DNA of 64,000 nucleotides from Shewanella canadensis (lineage in GTDB: Bacteria; Pseudomonadota; Gammaproteobacteria; Enterobacterales; Shewanellaceae). A program made the translations under genes and the position numbers. Positions 57,694-64,000 of this stretch are shown here, piece by piece (position 1 is the stretch's first letter; each line of letters opens with the position of its first letter). Location: positions 310,001-374,000 of the forward strand of contig NZ_RXNU01000003.1 in assembly GCF_003966225.1 (NCBI RefSeq). The letters are read 5' to 3'. The notes below the pieces were generated by a model. The model saw only the letters and a program-made list of their open reading frames with translations, was not told the origin of the DNA and did not search any database.

Positions 57694-57847
57694 TTTCTTA
57701 AGTTAGCCCCATTGATAATCATAATTGTTGTGTAAATGACGCCCTCTGGCTGATAGATAATAGAGGTTATTAGGTCATATTTACTATGTATCACTTAAAT
57801 TTCTTTTGCCAATATACAAGTATCCGTTTGAGCACTGAATAGAACTT

Positions 57848-58747
57848 ATGAAACCTAATACTAATATCAAACCCGGTTTGCTTAACAATGAAATACAGTT
57901 TGCCGACCCTTTTTTTAAACAATTTACCCTGCGTAGCAATAAACAACCACTTAAGCTGACAGACGAAATCAGTAAAGACTACCAATTCCCAACATTTTAT
58001 GGTGATGCCAGTTGTAGCATCGGGGTATTTTTATGTGACTATAAACAAGCACAGGCAATGTTACCTCACCCTAAAATGAAACCCGTCGCCATGCCAAAAG
58101 GCCGCGCTTTAGTCACATTTTCTTGTTACGAGTACCGTAATGTATTAGGCGTTGCCCCATACAACGAAGTAGCGATGACCATTCCGGTGATGATAGATCC
58201 AACAATAAACATACCGGTATTACCCATGGTAATGGATGGTTTTAGTAAGTTTGGCTATTACGTTTTTCATATGCCAGTCACCTCTTTAGAAAACCGCATT
58301 CGCGGTAACAGCATTTGGGGTTTACCTAAAGTCGTCGATACCATTGAAATTAATGTTAAAGGCGATATTGCCAAAACCACGGTAAATGATGAGCAGGGTA
58401 ACGAATACTTTTCTTTGAAAGTACCCACCACAGGTAAGGCAACAAATTTTGATGTCAGTTCTAATTTATACTCCAAATTAAATAATCAGTTGCTACAAAG
58501 TCCAACGCAATTTAAAGCCTCTTTTACCGTTAATAAATATATGGATCGGCTATGGAAAAAAGGTGGAAAAGATCCCGGCGTATTAACTTTGGGCACCGGG
58601 CCATATGCTGCGATGTTACGCAAACTTGAAATTGAACCCCAGCCGTTTCAGTTTCGTCATACCCATCATATGAATGCTTGTTTTGATCTTCCTAACGAGC
58701 ATTATCAAGCACCTTTTATCTTTAACAGTGAACAAAAAGGAGCATAA
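57848..58747 (+). CDS. Acetoacetate decarboxylase-like protein
   Basis: 299 residues of the acetoacetate decarboxylase (ADC, PF06314) superfamily: YNEVAMTIPVMIDP, IRGNSIWGLPKVVDTIEI (the conserved GLPK turn) and a C-terminal RKLEIEPQPFQFRH. The expected Schiff-base Lys may be the one in GLPK. Many ADC-like proteins are not decarboxylases but dehydratases or aldolases. First gene of a two-gene unit with the reductase that starts 2 bp after its stop; its end holds that gene's AAGGAG. Confidence 0.82.
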   Translation: MKPNTNIKPGLLNNEIQFADPFFKQFTLRSNKQPLKLTDEISKDYQFPTFYGDASCSIGVFLCDYKQAQAMLPHPKMKPVAMPKGRALVTFSCYEYRNVLGVAPYNEVAMTIPVMIDPTINIPVLPMVMDGFSKFGYYVFHMPVTSLENRIRGNSIWGLPKVVDTIEINVKGDIAKTTVNDEQGNEYFSLKVPTTGKATNFDVSSNLYSKLNNQLLQSPTQFKASFTVNKYMDRLWKKGGKDPGVLTLGTGPYAAMLRKLEIEPQPFQFRHTHHMNACFDLPNEHYQAPFIFNSEQKGA

Positions 58748-58749
58748 GA

Positions 58750-59796
58750 ATGGTTAAAGCATTAGCAGATCAAACCATATTATTAGTTGGAGCCGGAGCG
58801 GTCGGAGCAAGCATTGCGGCGTGGCTAGCACCAAAATATGAGCACTTTTATGTGCTTGATCAAGGAGAAACGTTAGCAACTATCAGGCAAAGTGGTGTCT
58901 CCTCTTATCTACAACATCAAAAAGAGGTCAAAGCACAAACGGTCGTTAAAACCGTCGACAGTTTTCAGGACTGTCCCAAGCCCGATATTATTTTACTCTG
59001 TGTCAAAAATTATAGTTTGGCGGGTTTATCTCAAGCCATAATTAGCGCCTGTGGTGAAGAGTTTGCTCAACAGGTATTGGTGGTTGGTTTGCAAAATGGT
59101 GTAGTAAATCAAAAAATACTGCCACTATACTTTTCTAACATTGTATACGGCATAATTAGCTTCAATGCCTGGCTGGATTCTCCCGCAGTGGTTGGTTATC
59201 AAAGCAAAGGACCTTTTATTTTTGGCCGGCCTGACAATTGTCAGCAAAACAACATTGATTTGATTACTGCGTTATTTAATCAAGGAGTTGAGGCGCTTGC
59301 CAGTGAACATTTTCAAGATGCCGCCTTATCAAAAATGGTCATCAATCTAACCAACTCATTTACCACCTTAGTAGGACTCGGTTATAGAGAAATTGACAAT
59401 CAGTCTTTATTTCAAAAAATACTCAGTCAGTTAACCTATGAGGGAGTAAAAATAGCAAAAGCATCCGGGCATAACGAATGCAAAGTGGGCGACATTCCCA
59501 GTTGGTTTATCATCAGTGCCAGCGCAAATTTACCCCAATTTTTAACACGAAAAGTATTTGAAAAAAATATCAAGAAGATGGTGGTTAGCAGCATGGCACA
59601 AGACATCATACAAAATGGCCGTAGCGATAATGAACTTGCCGATATTAATGGTCATATGCTGGCGTTAGCCGAAAAACACCAAGTTGATGCACCGTTCAAC
59701 AAAGCCTTGTATCTACTGTGCCAGTCAGCGTTTAGTCAAGCGGATTTTAGCCCGCTCAGTGTTACCGATGTTTGGCAGCAGATGAATTTACACTAA
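58750..59796 (+). CDS. Ketopantoate reductase-family (PanE/ApbA) dehydrogenase
   Basis: 348 residues. The N-terminal NADP-binding motif is ILLVGAGAVGASIAAWLAPKYEHFYVLD, then KPDIILLCVKNY and VGLQNGVVNQK, and a helical C-terminal domain with DAALSKMVINLTNSFTTLVGLGYREI carrying the catalytic Lys/Asn region. It is longer than typical PanE (about 300) and sits in an accessory cluster, so it probably reduces another 2-oxo acid. AAGGAG is 8 bases before the ATG. Translationally close-coupled to the decarboxylase-like gene. Confidence 0.85.
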   Translation: MVKALADQTILLVGAGAVGASIAAWLAPKYEHFYVLDQGETLATIRQSGVSSYLQHQKEVKAQTVVKTVDSFQDCPKPDIILLCVKNYSLAGLSQAIISACGEEFAQQVLVVGLQNGVVNQKILPLYFSNIVYGIISFNAWLDSPAVVGYQSKGPFIFGRPDNCQQNNIDLITALFNQGVEALASEHFQDAALSKMVINLTNSFTTLVGLGYREIDNQSLFQKILSQLTYEGVKIAKASGHNECKVGDIPSWFIISASANLPQFLTRKVFEKNIKKMVVSSMAQDIIQNGRSDNELADINGHMLALAEKHQVDAPFNKALYLLCQSAFSQADFSPLSVTDVWQQMNLH

Positions 59797-59849
59797 GGCT
59801 GGAGGTTCTCAATCTGCAAATATAATAAGTGGGTCAGCGTTGTATTACA

Positions 59850-60289
59850 GACTATTTATAACGTTATGCCAACCACGAACTCGCGACAGCGATTGAGCCA
59901 GCTATTGAGGCTGCTATAGAAACAGGGAAGGTGGATATTACCCGGTTAAAGGAAATCAGACAGTTGGTACCGGAGGATTGCATCACCTCGGATATGCAAT
60001 CTGAGGTGGTATTGTCGCCCATTACCAACGAATAGAAAACATGAGTGTGTTAAAAGCCTTGCTGGAAATTAATGAAGGCTGGACCTTATTGCCAAAAAGC
60101 CTGGTTCATGATGAATTGAAAACGGGAACGCTGGTAAAGTTAGACGTCAAAGAGTTGAACCAACCGGTATGTTTCCCGTTAAGTCTGTGGTCGTTTAAGT
60201 CCAAATGTCCAACGCCCGTCAGACAAGCATTGATGCAGAGTATTTGCCAAATCACAAATGGACTCGTCAACAAGTATCAGCAAATTTAA
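59850..60289 (+). pseudogene. Decayed region with LysR C-terminal fragment
   Basis: The part from 60041 to 60289 encodes about 82 residues that look like the end of a LysR effector domain (VLKALLEINEGWTLLPKSLVHDELKTGTLVKLDVKEL...PVRQALMQSI) without any HTH domain. Upstream (about 59870-60036), another frame reads RYANHELATAIEPAIEAAIE, then TGKVDITRLKEIRQLVPED to a TAG. That piece is not LysR; it vaguely recalls a transposase tail, which I cannot confirm. Together they suggest a disrupted locus. The surrounding 590 bp hold no intact gene. Confidence 0.6.
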
Positions 60290-60386
60290 TTGCTTATATG
60301 GATGGCGGCTAAGCTCTGGTATTGTAATTCATCAGAGGTCGTCATCATTTACCGGGACGCTGAAGCTTGCTTTCGTTAACTCCTCG

Positions 60387-61445
60387 TTATTGCTCTGATA
60401 CCTTTAGGACCATTTTACCTACATGTTTCTTTTTCAAGAAAATATCTTGAGCCTTATTTATCTCTTTCAGTGGGAAAGTTTGCGCAACGATTGGGGTAAT
60501 TTTATGTTGCTCGATGCAGTTAACTAAGTTTTGGAATACTTCAGGCTCAAGCACAGTGCAGCCGAAAAAGCTTAAATCTTTCAGATAAAGTGTTCTGACA
60601 TCCAACTCAACCAAGGCTCCGCCAATCGCACCAGACACAGCGTATCGGCCGCCAGGTCTTAACAGTCGTAAAAACTGAGGCCACTGTTTTCCTGTGACTA
60701 GATCGATAACTACATCAATACTGTTTTCACCTAGCGCTTCGACTAAGTCAGCATCTCGCGATATTACTTGGTCAGCTCCCAGTTCCAGCAGCTGTCGGTT
60801 TTTACTTGGGCTGGTAATGGCGATAACATGCGCTCCGCGAGCTTTGGCAAGCTGAATGGCTGCCGAGCCAACACCGCCAGAGGCACCAGATATCAACACT
60901 TTGTCAAGTGACGTGACGTTCGCTCGGGTAAGCATATTCTCTGCTGTTGAATAAGAGCAAGGAAATGAAGCCAGTTCGATGTCAGACAGAGGGCTATTCA
61001 CCGCATAGGCATGCTTGGCAGCGACCACCGTGTATTGTGCAAATCCTCCATCACATTCAGAGCCATAGTACCAAGGTGAGTTAAGTGGCTGGCTGTTGGA
61101 TTCGCTAAGGCAAGGCTCGATCAGAACTCGTTCCCCGATACGTTTTGTACTGACGTTATCACCTACGGCAACGATAGTGCCACAGACATCTGCTCCTTGA
61201 ATGCGAGGGAAAACTAGGGTGTTACCAGACCAGCTTGCATCAGAGCTACTGCCATCGTTTTTCGAGTACCAGGCTATTCTGGTATTGATGTCGGTATTGT
61301 TCACTCCAGCGGCCGAGACGCGGATCAGCACTTCATTTGGAGTTGGCGTTGGGACTGGAATATCATCACGGTATTGGAGCATTTCCGGGCCACCATGACC
61401 GATAAGCTGAATGCCCATCATGGTCTTTGGAATAGTTGTCATCAT
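60387..61445 (-). CDS. Zinc-type alcohol dehydrogenase/quinone oxidoreductase (MDR superfamily)
   Basis: 352 residues of the medium-chain dehydrogenase family: GHGGPEMLQYRDDIPVPTPTPNEVLIRVSAAGVNNTDIN at the N-terminus, SGASGGVGSAAIQLAKARGAHVIAI for the nucleotide-binding motif. No structural-zinc four-Cys loop is visible, so quinone-oxidoreductase-like activity is more likely. Its ATG overlaps the TetR stop (ATGA), so it is the second gene of a TetR-controlled operon. Substrate unknown. Confidence 0.88.
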   Translation of the reverse strand: MMTTIPKTMMGIQLIGHGGPEMLQYRDDIPVPTPTPNEVLIRVSAAGVNNTDINTRIAWYSKNDGSSSDASWSGNTLVFPRIQGADVCGTIVAVGDNVSTKRIGERVLIEPCLSESNSQPLNSPWYYGSECDGGFAQYTVVAAKHAYAVNSPLSDIELASFPCSYSTAENMLTRANVTSLDKVLISGASGGVGSAAIQLAKARGAHVIAITSPSKNRQLLELGADQVISRDADLVEALGENSIDVVIDLVTGKQWPQFLRLLRPGGRYAVSGAIGGALVELDVRTLYLKDLSFFGCTVLEPEVFQNLVNCIEQHKITPIVAQTFPLKEINKAQDIFLKKKHVGKMVLKVSEQ

Positions 61446-61960
61446 AAATCTTCCTCTAAAAGTTGTAATATCGCCTTTTGAGCTGATGTTACCGCCTCTT
61501 TACCCAGTAAGGGCCATGCGCTCGATACACCTTCATGCAGTAAAAACAGAGCCGTAGAAAGATCTTCTCTCTGGCTTTGCAGGCCTAAGAACTGGCGAAC
61601 TTGTTCTTTATGTTCTTTAACTGCCTTACTGATAAGTGGATTGTCGGGAAAGGCTGCAATAGCGTTCATAGACAGACAACCGTGCGGCGCATATTCCTTC
61701 ATCCATTGTTCAAGTTTATTAAAAATATGCAAAACAGACTCAACACCATTGGATGGCGACTCGTTAAGCAGAAAGGTGAGGTATCTTTGATGACGATACT
61801 CCAGCGCACCGACTATCATCGCTTCTTTGGATGGATAGTATTTGTATAGAGTTCGCAGGCTTACGTTACACGCTGTCTTTAGCTGAGCAACGCTCGGCTC
61901 GGCGAAACCATATTTACTGAACGCCTCTTCAAGACTAGCGGCTATTTGTTCTCTAAGCAT
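61442..61960 (-). CDS. TetR-family repressor
   Basis: 172 residues. N-terminal HTH (REQIAASLEEAFSKYGFAEPSVAQLKTACNVSLRTLYKYYPSKEAMIVGAL) with a TetR ligand domain. The gene is co-transcribed with the oxidoreductase and preceded by a palindrome overlapping its promoter, the classic autorepressed arrangement. Ligand probably related to the oxidoreductase substrate, unknown. Confidence 0.93.
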   Translation of the reverse strand: MLREQIAASLEEAFSKYGFAEPSVAQLKTACNVSLRTLYKYYPSKEAMIVGALEYRHQRYLTFLLNESPSNGVESVLHIFNKLEQWMKEYAPHGCLSMNAIAAFPDNPLISKAVKEHKEQVRQFLGLQSQREDLSTALFLLHEGVSSAWPLLGKEAVTSAQKAILQLLEEDL

Positions 61961-61984
61961 AATCGACCTATGGGAAGAATACTT

Positions 61985-62025
61985 GCTCTACCAATAGGGT
62001 AGAGCGTTCATTCTACCCTTGTCAA
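61985..62025 (-). promoter_or_regulatory. TetR operator and promoter
   Basis: A perfect palindrome GCTCTACC-AATAG-GGTAGAGC (61985-62005) is followed upstream (toward 62025) by an extra half-site GGGTAGAA and a TTGACA -35 box (62020-62025, minus strand). The probable -10 box falls inside the palindrome, so binding would block transcription of the tetR-oxidoreductase operon. Confidence 0.7.
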
Positions 62026-62239
62026 TACATTGTGTTAGATAGTAGTAGTGTGCGGTTGAGTTTGGCTTGCTTTTTTGGGGGTTCCCAGAGCAACTGAACA
62101 TGAACTCTCATGAGAAAATTAAGTCGGAATCGATATGAACAGGATGTGAGTGAGCAATGGTTGTAACAGGAATAGGGGCTGATTCGGCTTAGAATGCTCA
62201 CTCTAAGCCGTAGATGGACAGTTAAACATACGAGATTGT

Positions 62240-62974
62240 TTAAATTGCCTTTGTATTAGCGATTCCGCTTGTGCGAATTTTATTAACATTAAAATTCATT
62301 AAGTAACGTAGTACATAGCGAAACATCACTTTTTTTATACCAGACAAATTACTGCCATGTCTTGAATAGAACTCATCTGGCTGAGTGAATACACCAAAGT
62401 CATCGGCAATACCTTCGCTCTGTATATAGGTATCTTGCCCATTCCAATCGATATCGGGATTAGATAAGCATTTGGTCGAAATACCGTACCCTGAAAAAGA
62501 TTCACTTTGGTTGGCAAAACGAGTTTGAACTTGCTTCAAGTAATCTTTATCCAAGATGTACCCCTCTAAGTTAATCCAGCGTCCATCTTGATAAACTTCC
62601 ACCCAGCTATGAATAATACGTGCGGGTGCAACCATAAAAAGGTAGTCCGGGATCGCCCCTCGCTGTAAATCATTATAGATAGTAAAGCCATGGAAACGGG
62701 TAGATACACCTACGGCGCGAAGCAGTGCCATTAATAATGTTCCCTTGGTATTACATTGCCCGTAACCATCTTTTAATACTAGGCTGGCGGCTAAACGATC
62801 ATCCTTGTTATAGCCAAAACGTATCTCATCTCGTACATAATGATAAATGGCACCAATAGCGTCATATTGAGACAAGTTCTTCCATTTTCTTTGAGCAACC
62901 AGATCTTGTATGTGGGGGTGATTGAAATCCAGCATCGACGTTGCTTGCAGATAATCTTTTGATAACTCGTTCAT
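62240..62974 (-). CDS. Transglutaminase-like cysteine protein
   Basis: 244 residues. The papain-like transglutaminase core is visible: KDGYGQCNTKGTLLMALLRAVGV (catalytic Cys), ARIIHSWVEVYQDGRWINLEGYILD (catalytic His and probable acidic third residue). No signal peptide, so cytosolic. Such proteins may be proteases or have lost activity; partner unknown. GAGGAG lies 6 bases before the ATG. It follows an AraC gene on the same strand, 69 bp away. Confidence 0.85.
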   Translation of the reverse strand: MNELSKDYLQATSMLDFNHPHIQDLVAQRKWKNLSQYDAIGAIYHYVRDEIRFGYNKDDRLAASLVLKDGYGQCNTKGTLLMALLRAVGVSTRFHGFTIYNDLQRGAIPDYLFMVAPARIIHSWVEVYQDGRWINLEGYILDKDYLKQVQTRFANQSESFSGYGISTKCLSNPDIDWNGQDTYIQSEGIADDFGVFTQPDEFYSRHGSNLSGIKKVMFRYVLRYLMNFNVNKIRTSGIANTKAI

Positions 62975-63043
62975 AGGTAACTCCTCACATTGAATATGTG
63001 AACAGAGTAACCAAGGCGCTAATTCAAAACTTGAATAAACTGG

Positions 63044-63799
63044 CTAACCTTGTCGAAAAATAGCGTTTGCCTGGCGAATAGTCATTCCAAAAGTCTTTCT
63101 AAACGTGCGGCTTAAATGTGCGCTGTCTGAGAACCCTGCTAAATGAGCGGCATCTGTCGCTGAGTCTCCATTTAATATCGCCCTTACGGCACATATCATT
63201 CGACACCACAGCAGATATGGTCGCCAAGGGATGCCCAGCTCTTCACTGAATAAGTGGAGAAAACGACTCTCCGATAGAGCGAGTGATTGAGCAACCTCAG
63301 ACGCCCGCCAATTGTTAGGTTTGATACACTGACCATCCAGGCATTGGTGTAGTTCAAGCAATAGCTTCTTAATTCGACTATCCACTACTTGGGTTTCATT
63401 TTTGAGAGGGAATTGATTTGAAAGCTCTAACTCTTTGAATAGCGGGGAAAGTAGTACAGTTAAGTCATCTGTTTGTTCCGATTGTTTATCAGAGTGTTTA
63501 AAAGCCGATAAAGATGAGCTGAATCCCCTTGAAGGCTGACCTGCTAATTTTTGAGATAGTGCGACGCCTAACTCACTACTGGGTTCGACCAACAAGATCC
63601 AACCTTCATCCATTTGTAATTGATGCTCTACGTTAGAACCGATTAATATCGGTGTTGATATCTGCTTGTCATCTAGTTTGCAACAATTACCATCTCTGGG
63701 CCAGATTAGCTGAATAGCATGGTGGCGATGAGGGGAGGCGTCTATAGATGAGCCATATATGATCACGATACCAGCCTTGGCCCAAACATTAGACTTCAT
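63044..63799 (-). CDS. AraC-family transcriptional regulator
   Basis: 251 residues. A cupin-like N-terminal ligand domain (GSSIDASPHRHHAIQLIWP) and a C-terminal double HTH (SEVAQSLALSESRFLHLFSEELGIPWRPYLLWCRM; ATDAAHLAGFSDSAHLSRTFRKTFGMTIRQA). ATG 63799 with AAGGGA upstream is preferred to the ATG at 63820. It immediately precedes the transglutaminase-like gene, which it may control. Confidence 0.9.
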   Translation of the reverse strand: MKSNVWAKAGIVIIYGSSIDASPHRHHAIQLIWPRDGNCCKLDDKQISTPILIGSNVEHQLQMDEGWILLVEPSSELGVALSQKLAGQPSRGFSSSLSAFKHSDKQSEQTDDLTVLLSPLFKELELSNQFPLKNETQVVDSRIKKLLLELHQCLDGQCIKPNNWRASEVAQSLALSESRFLHLFSEELGIPWRPYLLWCRMICAVRAILNGDSATDAAHLAGFSDSAHLSRTFRKTFGMTIRQANAIFRQG

Positions 63800-63930
63800 C
63801 ACTTTTCGTCCCTTTAACATTTGACACTTTGTGCAGGTATTCTACCGGATTTCTCTTTTTAGATTGTACTCTTAACCACTTCATAGCAACGCTTGCCTTG
63901 AAAACAGGGTAAAGGCCGTTCCTACAACGA

Positions 63931-63966
63931 AATCGAACATGTAATCGAACATGTAATCGAACATGT
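63931..63966. repeat. 12-bp tandem repeat, three copies
   Basis: AATCGAACATGT repeated exactly three times near the window end. It lies about 130 bp upstream of the AraC start; what follows is outside the window. Confidence 0.85.
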
Positions 63967-64000
63967 AATTTACTATAAATAAGTGGCTTGGGCTTGTTCA

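Overview
The window looks like chromosomal DNA of a marine gammaproteobacterium, very probably Shewanella or a close relative. The evidence is the gene order (rne / rluC / yceF / yceD-rpmF-plsX-fabHDG-acpP-fabF, speA-speD-speB-pdxH, pheM-pheST-ihfA), protein sequences close to but distinct from E. coli, and dispersed repeats carrying the terminal motif ATACCAATCGGTAT. No rRNA, tRNA, CRISPR array or complete insertion sequence was seen.

Layout. Positions 1-31 kb are mostly core genome. The 5' half of rne (minus strand) lies opposite rluC and a HAD phosphatase. These are followed by a GGDEF sensor, the yceF Maf nucleotidase, and the large lipid operon yceD-rpmF-plsX-fabH-fabD-fabG-acpP-fabF. 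Next come a thioesterase, a beta-hydroxyacid dehydrogenase, cdd, sbcB, rlmA, a cold-shock gene with a long leader, an ABC-2 exporter, yceH, cvfB, and a polyamine cluster. That cluster makes agmatine (SpeA), decarboxylated AdoMet (a eukaryote-type SpeD) and putrescine (SpeB). Small stress or envelope genes follow, including one membrane gene with a probable one-base frameshift and a secreted protein made of two retropepsin-like domains in tandem.

Positions 31-45 kb hold signalling genes (a large Cache/PAS histidine-kinase-like protein, an MCP) and the pheST-ihfA operon. The operon is preceded by an unannotated 15-codon phenylalanine-rich leader peptide (pheM type). Then come lpxM, a ydhR monooxygenase with a LysR regulator, and a BaeSR two-component system.

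Positions 45-64 kb are accessory. They contain a 1016-residue lipoprotein fusing PKD-like, DUF1566-like and arylsulfotransferase-like regions, and a LysR/quinone-reductase/SDR module with a short coupled ORF and a GrpB gene. A helix-hairpin-helix gene is preceded by an attC-like imperfect palindrome (possible integron cassette). A stand-alone condensation-type acyltransferase follows, then a LuxR / DOPA-dioxygenase / acetoacetate-decarboxylase-like / ketopantoate-reductase-like cluster, a decayed LysR fragment, a TetR-oxidoreductase pair with a clear operator, a transglutaminase-like protein and an AraC regulator.

Two copies of one MITE-like repeat (19490-19855 and, inverted, 45550-45813) differ by a 101-bp nested segment. 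Solo copies of its terminal palindrome sit at gene ends. Several intergenic regions carry short tandem repeats of 12, 13 or 15 bp. The strongest candidates for new biology are the Phe leader peptide, the pseudo-dimeric retropepsin, the eukaryote-type AdoMet decarboxylase next to speA/speB, the attC-like site, and the arylsulfotransferase fusion lipoprotein.
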